Below, one piece after another: positions 48,586-57,035 of a DNA stretch of 64,000 nt (position 1 is its first letter; each line of letters opens with the position of its first letter). The notes beneath the pieces were generated by a model. It was not told the origin of the DNA. It did not search any database and worked only from the letters and a program-made list of their open reading frames with translations. The position numbers were made by a program, and so were the translations under genes. This DNA is from an uncultured Bacteroidales bacterium (lineage in GTDB: Bacteria; Bacteroidota; Bacteroidia; Bacteroidales; UBA932), in the NCBI GenBank assembly GCA_947303465.1, contig CAMYYI010000003.1, positions 1 through 64,000 of the forward strand, written 5' to 3'.

Positions 48586-51191
48586 TTCCGCTTCTGAACT
48601 ACAGAGGACCAGCCGGAGAAGGCCACGGCGCCCAGCACCAGCAGTATAAGCAGTATGGAGCAGGCGCGGGAGATGGCCTCGCCGCGGGAGTACGAACGGG
48701 GTTCGAAGCTCATGGTCAGACTGTGCTCGCCGGCCGGCAGGTCTATGCAACGGAGCACTCCGGCGGCAACGGAACCCTGCTCGTCGGAGCCACCGCCGTA
48801 CAGTTCCACCGGCAGTTCCGTTCCGTCTTCCAGACGAGCCACCCATCCGGCCGGATAGTAAACCTCACTGAAAACGGCAAGACCGCCCTCCTCGCTCGAA
48901 TAGCTGTATTCCAGCACGTCCGGGGTATATGACAACAATTCTATCTGCCCGCCATCCTCAAACCACGCATTGCCCCTGGCATACTTGTACTCCAGCGGTG
49001 GATTATCCTCTCCCACAATGATATAACGGCAGTTGAGCGATGCCAGGCTTTCCAGATACGGGAGTGCCTCCTCGGCCTCCTGTACGGTTACCGCACCGGA
49101 AACGGCTTTGCTCAGCTTGGAAATATCCGGTGCAATCCGGGCATCGATATACTCCTGGTAACGTTGCAGCTTTGCCGGAGAGTAGCCTCCGATATTCTTG
49201 TGCCAGTAAGAAGGATGCGAGTCGTTGAACACGCTCACGGTGAGATCCAGCACGCGATACGACGGGTCCGTATCGGCCAGAATCATTTCGTCCACGTGAC
49301 GCTTGGCAAACTGATTCTGGAAGTCCCTTGGTTTCACAAAATCGTCCGGTCCCAGATAGCGCTTGTCCAGTATGAACAGATCTGCCAGCACCAGAACTCC
49401 TATAAGACCGGCTGCCGCCAACCTACGGCCACCCTCCATTTTGCCGCTGGAGCGCAAGTTGCTGCCAGTTAGAGATTTATCGCTTTTGCCTGCATCTTTT
49501 TTTGTGCGGGCAGTATCACCAACTTGCTGAGTTTTAGCGACTTGCGCTCCAGCACCCCATAGCAGCAGGGCCACGGCGGCAGCGACCAGCAACAGCGAGC
49601 GGAACGTATCGCGCCACAGCAGGGTATAACGGTCTGCCGCCAGGGCTTGAGTCAAGATTTCCGGCTGACCGGCATCCGCGGCACTGGTAAACGTCCCGAA
49701 AACACTCTGCAACAGCGCCAGAAGCAGAATAGAGCCCAAGGCAATGCCCCCGGATATCAGCACTTTCCGACGCAACTCCCGCTTGTCCTCAGCGCTACGC
49801 ACAATTCTGTCCAGAATCAGGAAGCCCAGCACCGGCATGGTAAACTGCAGCACCACAAGAGCCATCGAGACCGTGCGGAACTTATTGTACAGCGGTGCAA
49901 AATCGTAGAACAGCCGGGTAAACCAGAGGAAGTGGCTGCCAACCGCGAGCAATACCGCAAGCAGCGAAGCGATTATCGCCCACCAGCGCTCCCTACCCTT
50001 GTACCAGCAAAGACCGAGGATGAACAGGAACACCGTAACAGCACCCATGTACATAGGGCCGGCGGTAAAAGGCTGAGGGCCCCAGTAGGTGGGCAGATGC
50101 TTGCTGACCTCCCTGAGGTTACTCTGCCCGGCACGCTTCAGCAGTTGAACGGTCTCCGAGTCCATGCTCAGGGGGCCGGAAGAAGATCCGCCGTTGTAGT
50201 TAGGAATGGCCAGGTTGGGAAGTTCCTCCCATCCGTAAGACCATGCGGTAGCATACCCCAGGTCGAGCCCCTTGCGGGAATCGCCGCCTTCGGAAGCCTT
50301 GGCGGTAGTGCCGCCGCGCATGGAATATGGAGTGTATTCCCAGGTGGGCAACAGCTTGATGGCGTTCGTGCCTATTCCGGCAATACCCATTGCCAGCAAC
50401 AGCGCCGAAGCTATCCAAAAGCCCTTCAGCGACTGTTTCCGCTTGATCATCGACACCAGCAGCACGGCAACATAAATCAGAATCATCAGCGCCAGGTAGT
50501 ACGATATCTGAGGATGATTTGCTTTTATCTGAAAGCTCAGCGCCAAGCCGAATAACGCCGAACCGAGAACGATCGCCGGCCAGCGAGGGATGATGGGCTT
50601 AGGGGCGTACTCAGCCGCAGCAGACAAGTTCTCCGACCCGCGGAGGACGCCGGATGCGAGGATGGACGGAGCCCCGGGCCCACATCCCTCGCTGGCGTAA
50701 CGATACGTGAATACTATCGCCGCCAGCACCCATGGCGCGAAAGCCAGCGCCTGCATCTTGGTATTATGCCCTACCTGAATAATCTGGATGTTATAGGAGC
50801 AGAAGGTTACCGCTATGGCGCCGGCTGCCGCAATAAGCGGATGAACACCGAAAGCCAGAAAAAGCAAAAACGCCCCCAGAAGCGAGATGAAGAGATATGT
50901 AGCCGGTCGCTTGCCCGTGAGCAGAAAATTGTAAATCTTCTGCGTCCAGTCCCCCTTGGTAGAAGCCTGAATGGTAGTGGTCGGCATGCCGCTGAACATG
51001 GCCCCAGTCCACGCCGCCGGCTCATCCGGATGCGTCCTGTCCCACTCCAGCTTCTCGTGCGACATCCCCTGCCATCCGGAAATATCGCTCTGATTAACAA
51101 TCTTACCCTCAAGCAGCTGAGGCACAAAAGCATAAGACAGCACCAGGAAACCCAGCACTATCCCCAAACATATCAGTAAATTCTTCTTCAT
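48582..51191 (-). CDS. YfhO-like polytopic membrane protein with two palindromic inserts
   Basis: An 869-residue inner-membrane protein; the start at 51191 (MKKNLLICLG) overlaps the CpXC stop by TGATG. It has about 13 hydrophobic segments and a large soluble part near the end. The GT-C-like first loop reads VNQSDISGWQGMSHE with WTGAMFSGMPTTT. YfhO-family proteins are thought to transfer sugars to lipids or cell-wall polymers at the membrane; the activity here is inferred. Two stretches are coded by palindromic DNA elements: one in the N-terminal third (50579-50696) and one between membrane segments (49446-49553). Last gene of the mutS operon. Confidence 0.85.
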   Translation of the reverse strand: MKKNLLICLGIVLGFLVLSYAFVPQLLEGKIVNQSDISGWQGMSHEKLEWDRTHPDEPAAWTGAMFSGMPTTTIQASTKGDWTQKIYNFLLTGKRPATYLFISLLGAFLLFLAFGVHPLIAAAGAIAVTFCSYNIQIIQVGHNTKMQALAFAPWVLAAIVFTYRYASEGCGPGAPSILASGVLRGSENLSAAAEYAPKPIIPRWPAIVLGSALFGLALSFQIKANHPQISYYLALMILIYVAVLLVSMIKRKQSLKGFWIASALLLAMGIAGIGTNAIKLLPTWEYTPYSMRGGTTAKASEGGDSRKGLDLGYATAWSYGWEELPNLAIPNYNGGSSSGPLSMDSETVQLLKRAGQSNLREVSKHLPTYWGPQPFTAGPMYMGAVTVFLFILGLCWYKGRERWWAIIASLLAVLLAVGSHFLWFTRLFYDFAPLYNKFRTVSMALVVLQFTMPVLGFLILDRIVRSAEDKRELRRKVLISGGIALGSILLLALLQSVFGTFTSAADAGQPEILTQALAADRYTLLWRDTFRSLLLVAAAVALLLWGAGAQVAKTQQVGDTARTKKDAGKSDKSLTGSNLRSSGKMEGGRRLAAAGLIGVLVLADLFILDKRYLGPDDFVKPRDFQNQFAKRHVDEMILADTDPSYRVLDLTVSVFNDSHPSYWHKNIGGYSPAKLQRYQEYIDARIAPDISKLSKAVSGAVTVQEAEEALPYLESLASLNCRYIIVGEDNPPLEYKYARGNAWFEDGGQIELLSYTPDVLEYSYSSEEGGLAVFSEVYYPAGWVARLEDGTELPVELYGGGSDEQGSVAAGVLRCIDLPAGEHSLTMSFEPRSYSRGEAISRACSILLILLVLGAVAFSGWSSVVQKRN
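49446..49553. repeat. 108-bp palindromic element inserted in frame in the YfhO-like gene
   Basis: The ends are 18-bp inverted repeats (49446-49463, 49536-49553), matching at 17 of 18: GCTGGAGCGCAAGT(T/C)GCT. Inner hairpins are also seen, such as GCCTGCA with TGCGGGC around a T-rich loop (49488-49511). The length is exactly 36 codons. The encoded peptide is polar (AGAQVAKTQQVGD..., ending NLRSS), and its codons are AT-richer (GTT, ACT, AAA, TCT, CTA) than the host gene. Confidence 0.85.
50579..50696. repeat. 118-bp palindromic element inserted in the YfhO-like gene
   Basis: GCCAGCGAGGGATG (50579-50592) and its exact complement (50683-50696) are 14-bp terminal inverted repeats. The pairing continues inward with one bulge (TGGGC ... 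GGGC). A smaller hairpin CTCCG/CGGAG sits inside (50631-50645). The encoded stretch (EGCGPGAPSILASGVLRGSE and beyond) is unlike the hydrophobic surroundings. Confidence 0.75.
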
Positions 51192-51778
51192 CAGCGTAAA
51201 AATTGCTCCACCCACTCACGGTCTACACACACCAGGCCACTCAAGCCCTCGGTAATTGCGGGATTGCGGCCGATTATGGCGCGGCAGTCTTCGTAAACGT
51301 TGAACCCCACTGCCAGCATCTGCATCTGGCCGCCCTCGGGATAAGTGAAAACTATGTCGTTGTCTGCCCCGTCGAGGCGCAGGAACTTGAGCTCCACGTC
51401 TTTACCCAGCTCCTGACGCGTAACGAACTTGCAAAACTCCATGGGAACGTCGTCCAGCCCGGCATCGAAAATCTTCACCTTCTCTATCAGAGTGCCCACA
51501 TCCGGTACGAGGCGTCCCGCAACCCCCTCCAGCCCCTCAACCGAGAGGCGGCGGTCAGACACGCATGCCAGCAGATGCGCGTCGCGGTAAATCACAGGCG
51601 AACCTATAAGATTTTTGGACCCGCAAGACGGACAGACGAACAAAAACAACTCGCCGCTAAGCACCTTAGACTTGAGCTCAGGCTCTGCGACGGCGTCTAT
51701 GTGCCGGTAAACAGGCTGCTCGGATTCCGCGCCGCAACGGGTGCAGCGCATACGGACAGAAGACAGGACGGAACTCAT
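51191..51778 (-). CDS. CpXC-domain protein
   Basis: A 195-residue cytoplasmic protein with two Cys pairs, MRCTRCGAESE (residues about 10-16) and FVCPSCGSKNLIGSP (about 47-60), that should bind a zinc ion; this is the CpXC domain. A mixed alpha/beta remainder follows (CKFVTRQELGKDVELKFLRL, GGQMQMLAVGFNVYEDCR). Function unknown. It overlaps both neighbours (glycosyltransferase by 4 nt, YfhO-like by 3 nt). Confidence 0.85.
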   Translation of the reverse strand: MSSVLSSVRMRCTRCGAESEQPVYRHIDAVAEPELKSKVLSGELFLFVCPSCGSKNLIGSPVIYRDAHLLACVSDRRLSVEGLEGVAGRLVPDVGTLIEKVKIFDAGLDDVPMEFCKFVTRQELGKDVELKFLRLDGADNDIVFTYPEGGQMQMLAVGFNVYEDCRAIIGRNPAITEGLSGLVCVDREWVEQFLR

Positions 51779-53061
51779 AGCAGTTCGGAGAGTTGTTTGG
51801 TTAAAGCCACGCGGGAATATTTGGAAATATCGCCCTCGGGCGCAGAATCGGTACCCGTCAGGTGGCGGTCCCAGGCACTGTCTATGAAATTACGGACAGG
51901 CTCGGATCGGTTCCAGTCGTACATTACACCGGCGCCGGCATCTTTAAGCACACCAGCCGCCGCACCGTTTTCCTGCCCTATACCCAGAACCGGCCGGCGC
52001 GCCGCAAGGTATTCGAAAATCTTACCCGGAAGAGCCTTGGCATACTCCGGCTCCTGGCGCAGGGGAAGAAGCAGCACATTGGCACTGCGTTGCAGCTCCA
52101 CGGTCTTCCAGTGAGGCTGGTAGCCCTGGTTTTCTACATTGGCTGCCAGTCCGCGCACGGATAGAGCATCCAATATCTCCGGGTCCGTCTTGCCCGCCAG
52201 GCGTATGCGCAGCTGCGCCTTGAAGTTGGCGTCAGAGGCACACTTGCGAGCCAGCACATCCCACAAGGCCAGCGGATTGCCGTCGGAAGCGAAAAGGCCG
52301 GTGTGCACAAGGCTGAACTCTCCGGCCGGCAGCTCAGGTACGGAAACGGCAAAGTCTTCTTCGTCGAAACCGTTTGTAATCAGCACTACCGGCGTGGAAG
52401 TACGGGCCTGAAAGTCGTCCCGCACAGGGGCAGAAACGGCAATTACCGCATCTGCGGTCTCCAGAACCTGCTGCTCCATTCTGCGGTGACGTGCCGCCGT
52501 CCATGGCAGCAGACCCATGTGCTTGAAGTAATGCATCTCTGTCCACGGGTCGCGGAAATCAGCAATCCACCTTATGCCGGTAATGCGCCGGAGCCTCATG
52601 CCTATAAGGTGCATGGAGTGCGGCGGCCCGGTGGTAACTATTGCATCTACAGGATTATCTTTCAGATAGTTACGCAAGTACGCCACCGATGGTCCAACCC
52701 ATCCGGCACGCGGATCCGGCACAAAGAGGTTGCCACGGAGAAACACCGCCAGCTTCTGCTTGAAACTCTTCTTCTGCTGGTTCAGCGGGTTCACCCCCTC
52801 CCCCTTCGCGGCCGACGAACCGCCGAACAGCTTGCGGTAGAGGGCATAAGGCTCCAGGATACGGCGCTTCAGCACCGTAATGCCGGAAGGCACATCGGCC
52901 AGCAGACTGTCATCGGTTGCAAGCTGCTCCGGATTCTCCGGGGTATAGATTACCGGCTCCCAGCCGAAGCGGCGCAGATACTTACTGAACTTTACCCAGC
53001 GCTGCACTCCGCTGCCTCCGGTAGGCGGCCAGTAATACGTTATTATAAGGACTTTCTTCAT
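51775..53061 (-). CDS. GT4-type glycosyltransferase
   Basis: A 428-residue cytoplasmic enzyme of GT-B fold. The N-terminal half opens MKKVLIITYYWPPTGGSGVQRW (two parts here) with the Gly-rich nucleotide loop and continues TTGPPHSMHLIGMRL and RWIADFRDPWTEM. The C-terminal half has SLVHTGLFASDGNP and the donor-binding LLPLRQEPEYAKALPGKIFEYLA with the EYLA helix. Such enzymes add sugars to surface polysaccharide or lipid carriers. The donor and acceptor are unknown. Overlaps the phosphatase and CpXC genes by 4 nt each. Confidence 0.9.
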   Translation of the reverse strand: MKKVLIITYYWPPTGGSGVQRWVKFSKYLRRFGWEPVIYTPENPEQLATDDSLLADVPSGITVLKRRILEPYALYRKLFGGSSAAKGEGVNPLNQQKKSFKQKLAVFLRGNLFVPDPRAGWVGPSVAYLRNYLKDNPVDAIVTTGPPHSMHLIGMRLRRITGIRWIADFRDPWTEMHYFKHMGLLPWTAARHRRMEQQVLETADAVIAVSAPVRDDFQARTSTPVVLITNGFDEEDFAVSVPELPAGEFSLVHTGLFASDGNPLALWDVLARKCASDANFKAQLRIRLAGKTDPEILDALSVRGLAANVENQGYQPHWKTVELQRSANVLLLPLRQEPEYAKALPGKIFEYLAARRPVLGIGQENGAAAGVLKDAGAGVMYDWNRSEPVRNFIDSAWDRHLTGTDSAPEGDISKYSRVALTKQLSELL

Positions 53062-54329
53062 CTTCTGAACCCTTCGATATTGGCGCGCACGGTCTCCCAG
53101 TCGTAATATGGTCCGGAAAAACTCTCAAGTTCACGCAGCATGCGTTCCTGCTCCTGGTAGAGGAACTTTACCAGCACATGCCCCGCCTTGTTGCGATAGA
53201 ATATCATCTGCAGGTTGGATGCCATGCAGAGCTCCCTCCACTGCCACCAGTATTTATCCACCTCGTCGAACTGGAGCTTGCTGCCGGGCCCCTCTACTCC
53301 AAGATACGCCACCAGCAAGTGGAGCGGGAAATCGTGCCCGAAGCGCAGGTCTACAGCATATTCGCCGCCTGCTATCGCCTCGTCCGCCTTGGCCACTATA
53401 TCGTCTACCAACAGGTGGGCGGAAGCCAGTCGGTCGCGGGAAATCTCCGCGGCGTTGCCATATTTGGCAAAAGTGCGGTGAGCATCGTAAGAATACGCCT
53501 GATAGAGCAGCTCGAAAGACATTTCCGGCAGGATGTAATCCTCAACGTCCCAGCAGCGGCTGATGGTGGCCACATGCAGCAGCGCCCGGATAAACTTTTT
53601 GATACTGGGAACCAGTGCCGATGCGGCCAGGGAATCGGTAAACATGCGGCCAATCACCTGGCAGCTGTCCGCCTGGAAATCCCACTTCCTCATCTTGAGG
53701 GTGTTGCGGAGTTCCGTCACGTCCGGGGTGGCGTGCCCGGTATCGCCTATGTACTCCATTATCTTTTCGCCGGAATCGAAGCTCCACCGGGCCTTGGGGC
53801 GGTCTGCAGCCATAGCGGAAGTGAATGCCGCCATGCTCACCAGGCTGCGCTGCACGGTACTGGAATTGGCCCTTATGTGCGGCTCGCCCCTAAACACTGC
53901 CGGGTAGCGCTTTACCATCCTGTGTGCTATGGCCTTATGCTCTTCTACCCCGCGGGGTGACAGGCGCCCGTCCATGCCGTTCCAGGTCTCGAATATCTGC
54001 TTCGACTCCTCCCATGCGGCACGCCCCTTGTCGTTCAGGATGCCCAGACTGTCCGCTTTTCCGAATACGTCGAACAGCAGATCATAAGCTTCACGGCCCC
54101 AGGTATGGCGGCTGCCGTGGCGGCCGTAATGGCTGATATAGAACGGCTTGTAGCCCCTGGGCGCCGGCGTCTCGGTAAGATCTCCGTGGCTGTACGGATA
54201 AAGATTGCCGCCAACACGCACAAGGTCTTCCCTGAGCGCAGAGGCAAGCTCCGGCACCATATAGTCCTGGCCGTTCAGAGCCGTGCAGCAGAACACAAGG
54301 GTACAAACTATCGGGAGGATTCTTTTCAT
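53058..54329 (-). CDS. Histidine acid phosphatase family protein (MINPP/phytase-like)
   Basis: A 423-residue secreted protein with a signal peptide (IVCTLVFCCTALNGQ). It has the family's N-terminal active-site motif in FYISHYGRHGSRHTWG (RHG-x-R-H, residues about 67-73), LSPRGVEEHKAIAHRM, RANSSTVQRSLVSMAAF, and the C-terminal catalytic pair in DLRFGHDFPLHLL (His-Asp, near 335). Related Bacteroidota enzymes dephosphorylate inositol phosphates. It follows mutS after 8 nt and overlaps the glycosyltransferase by 4 nt. Confidence 0.93.
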   Translation of the reverse strand: MKRILPIVCTLVFCCTALNGQDYMVPELASALREDLVRVGGNLYPYSHGDLTETPAPRGYKPFYISHYGRHGSRHTWGREAYDLLFDVFGKADSLGILNDKGRAAWEESKQIFETWNGMDGRLSPRGVEEHKAIAHRMVKRYPAVFRGEPHIRANSSTVQRSLVSMAAFTSAMAADRPKARWSFDSGEKIMEYIGDTGHATPDVTELRNTLKMRKWDFQADSCQVIGRMFTDSLAASALVPSIKKFIRALLHVATISRCWDVEDYILPEMSFELLYQAYSYDAHRTFAKYGNAAEISRDRLASAHLLVDDIVAKADEAIAGGEYAVDLRFGHDFPLHLLVAYLGVEGPGSKLQFDEVDKYWWQWRELCMASNLQMIFYRNKAGHVLVKFLYQEQERMLRELESFSGPYYDWETVRANIEGFRR

Positions 54330-54337
54330 CGGAGTCG

Positions 54338-56944
54338 TTATTTATCGGCCCCCACCTCTTCGCGCAGCTTACGCAGCAGGTCGAAGGCCTGGAGGGGTGT
54401 CATGTTGTCGAGGTTTGCGGCGAGCAGCTGTTCCCGCAGGGAGCTCAGCACGGGGTCGTCGAGCTGGAAGAATGAAAGCTGCACGCTGCCGTCTTCCGCC
54501 GTATCTTTGGACAGGGCGTCGGCGTTCTTCTCGCGGCGCTCCAGGTCCCTCAGCGTGCGTTCGGCAGAGCGTATCACTTCTTGCGGCATGCCGGCCATGC
54601 GGGCCACATGGATACCGAAACTGTGGGCTACCCCGCCTCTCTCCAGCTTGCGCAGGAAGATGACGTCGTGCCCCTCCTCCTTTACCGCGATATGCCAGTT
54701 GTGCACCCGCGGGAAATGGTTCTCCATGTCGTTCAGCTCATGGTAGTGCGTGGCGAACAGGGTCTTGGCGCCGTGTCCGCGGTCGTGGGTATATTCGATG
54801 AGGGCGCGGGCGATGGACATGCCGTCGTAGGTAGAGGTGCCACGGCCTATTTCGTCCATCAGCACCAGCGAGCGCTCGGAGAGGTTGTGCATTATCATAG
54901 CTGTCTCCAGCATCTCCACCATGAAAGTGGACTCGCCGCGGGAAATGTTGTCGGTGGCGCCCACCCTGGTGAAGATCTTGTCGAATACCCCTATGCGGGC
55001 GGAACTGGCAGGCACAAAGGAGCCGGCCTGGGCCATAAGCACTATGAGGGCAGTCTGACGCAGCAGGGCCGACTTTCCGGCCATGTTGGGACCTGTCAGC
55101 ACCATTATCTGCTCCCGCTTGCTGTCCATGGAAATGTCGTTGGGCACATATTCCTCGCCCGGCCCCATCATGGTCTCGATTACCGGATGCCTGCCGGCCT
55201 TTATCTCGAAAGACAGCGACTTGTCCATGACCGGGCGGCAGTAGTTGCGGTCCAGGGCCTGGCGTGCGAAGCCCTGCAGCACGTCCAGCCTGGCCACCGC
55301 GGTGCAGCTGGACTGAATGTCTTTTATGCGTTTCTGCACTGCAGACACCAGGGCGCCGTACAGGCCGGCCTCGAGCTCGTAGATGGAGCCCTCGGCGTCG
55401 AGTATCTTGCGCTCGTATTCCTTCAGTTCCTCGGTAACGTAGCGCTCTCCGGACACCAGCGTCTGCTTTCGTATCCACTCCGGCGGCACCTGGTCGCGAT
55501 ACGTGTTGCGAACCTCGATATAGTAGCCGAAAACGTTGTTGTAGCCTATCCTGAGCGAACTTATGCCCGTACGCTCCGCCTCCCTTTCCTGCATCTGCAG
55601 CAGGTAGTCCTTGCCTCCGCGGGAGATGCTCCGCAGTTCGTCCAGTTCCGCAGACACACCGGGCGCTATCACGTCTCCCTTGCCCAGCTGGGCCGCCGGA
55701 TTCTCCGCCATCGTTTCACGTATGCGGCGGAGCAGGGGGTCGGTATCCTTGATTCCGCCTGCCAGTTTCTCCAGGGCTGCGATTCCGGTACCGGCGCACA
55801 TGTTGCGCAGCGGCGTCATCTGCCCCAGGGAGCGGGCGAGCTGCATCATTTCGCGGGGATTTATCTTGCCGGTGGCGGCTCGCGCCGTGATACGGTCCAG
55901 GTCGCCTATGTCGGAAATACGGGTGCGAGCCTCTTCGAGCGCCTCCTCGTTGTCGCAGAAGAACTGCACCACATCGTAGCGGCTGTTGAGAGTGGGAATG
56001 TCCAGCACCGGAAGCGACAGCCACTCCCGCAGGAGGCGGGAGCCCATTGGCGAGCTGCAGCGGTCCAGCACGTCCACCAGCGACACGCCCTCCCGTCCTG
56101 CATTGCTCTGGAAGATTTCCAGGTTGCGGATGGTAAAGCGGTCCATCCACACGAAGCTCCCCTCATCTATACGGCTGATACTGCATATGTTACCGAGGCC
56201 CTCGTGGTGCGTCTGCTCCAGGTAGAACACCAGGGCGCCGGCGCTGCACACGGCCAGGGGGTATCTGTCGATGGCGAAGCCCTTGAGGCTGCTGACGCCC
56301 AGCTGGCGGCAGAGTTTTTCGGTTGCGGCATCCTGCACGAAGGCCCACTCGTCTATGGCGGAGACGAAGAAATCGGGATACTTCTCCTTGACGGCGCGGA
56401 AAAGCTCTCTCTGAACCACCAGCTCTTTGGGACGGAAGCTGTACAGCAGAGTTGCGATGTATTCCGTGCTACCCTGCGCCACCTTGAAAGTGCCTGTAGA
56501 AACGTCCAGAAAAGCGGCTCCGCACTCGGGTCCGTCGAACAGCAGGCCGGCAAGCCAGTTGTGCTCCCGGCTCTCCAGCATGGTTTCTCCGAAGGCCACC
56601 CCGGGCGTGAGAATTTCTGTTACGCCGCGCTTCACCAGTTTGGTCTTCACCAGCTTGGGGTCTTCCAGCTGGTCGCATATAGCCACCTTGAAACCGGCGC
56701 GCACAAGTTTGGGGAGATATGTGTCCAGGGCATGGTGCGGGAAGCCGGCCATCTCCGTATCGCCCTTGTCGCCGTTGGAACGGCGGGTCAGCACCATTCC
56801 CAGTACTTTACTCAGGGTTACTGCATCGTCGGAATAACACTCATAGAAATCCCCCACCCGGTAAAGCAGCAGCGCCTCCGGATTCTGTGACTTTATGAGG
56901 AAATACTGCTTCAGCAGCGGAGTGTCTTCAGCCGTTTTTGCCAT
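54338..56944 (-). CDS. mutS: DNA mismatch repair protein MutS
   Basis: An 868-residue protein; the start at 56944 (MAKTAEDTPLLKQYFLIK, with the usual N-terminal MutS-I opening) is 26 nt after a TACCTTTG box. Visible: the mismatch-reading FYECYSDD (Phe-x-Glu near 38-40), the lever and clamp domains, the Walker A loop LTGPNMAGKSALLRQ near 625, ERSLVLMDEIGRGTSTYDG, and LFATHYHELNDM. A C-terminal MutS tail follows (LSSLREQLLAANLDNMTPL QAF in two parts). Recognises base mismatches and starts repair with MutL. Heads the operon with the phosphatase, glycosyltransferase, CpXC and YfhO-like genes. Confidence 0.97.
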   Translation of the reverse strand: MAKTAEDTPLLKQYFLIKSQNPEALLLYRVGDFYECYSDDAVTLSKVLGMVLTRRSNGDKGDTEMAGFPHHALDTYLPKLVRAGFKVAICDQLEDPKLVKTKLVKRGVTEILTPGVAFGETMLESREHNWLAGLLFDGPECGAAFLDVSTGTFKVAQGSTEYIATLLYSFRPKELVVQRELFRAVKEKYPDFFVSAIDEWAFVQDAATEKLCRQLGVSSLKGFAIDRYPLAVCSAGALVFYLEQTHHEGLGNICSISRIDEGSFVWMDRFTIRNLEIFQSNAGREGVSLVDVLDRCSSPMGSRLLREWLSLPVLDIPTLNSRYDVVQFFCDNEEALEEARTRISDIGDLDRITARAATGKINPREMMQLARSLGQMTPLRNMCAGTGIAALEKLAGGIKDTDPLLRRIRETMAENPAAQLGKGDVIAPGVSAELDELRSISRGGKDYLLQMQEREAERTGISSLRIGYNNVFGYYIEVRNTYRDQVPPEWIRKQTLVSGERYVTEELKEYERKILDAEGSIYELEAGLYGALVSAVQKRIKDIQSSCTAVARLDVLQGFARQALDRNYCRPVMDKSLSFEIKAGRHPVIETMMGPGEEYVPNDISMDSKREQIMVLTGPNMAGKSALLRQTALIVLMAQAGSFVPASSARIGVFDKIFTRVGATDNISRGESTFMVEMLETAMIMHNLSERSLVLMDEIGRGTSTYDGMSIARALIEYTHDRGHGAKTLFATHYHELNDMENHFPRVHNWHIAVKEEGHDVIFLRKLERGGVAHSFGIHVARMAGMPQEVIRSAERTLRDLERREKNADALSKDTAEDGSVQLSFFQLDDPVLSSLREQLLAANLDNMTPLQAFDLLRKLREEVGADK

Positions 56945-56970
56945 CTGGAACAAAAGTCTTATAGAGTATT

Positions 56971-56999
56971 CAAAGGTAACACTTTTTTTGATATCTTTG
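56971..56999. promoter_or_regulatory. Divergent -7 boxes for mutS and the SusC-type gene
   Basis: Minus strand TACCTTTG at 56971-56978 faces mutS (26 nt to its ATG). Plus strand TATCTTTG at 56992-56999 faces the SusC gene (36 nt to its ATG). The boxes are 13 bp apart, so the two promoters share upstream DNA. Confidence 0.6.
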
Positions 57000-57035
57000 T
57001 TTGTAATTACTAACACGACAATTTAACCATCTTTC

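Noticed and set aside
54581..56890. A 769-codon open frame antisense to mutS
   Set aside because: It mirrors mutS codon structure in GC-rich DNA, has no recognisable domain, signal or ribosome site, and mutS itself is certain.
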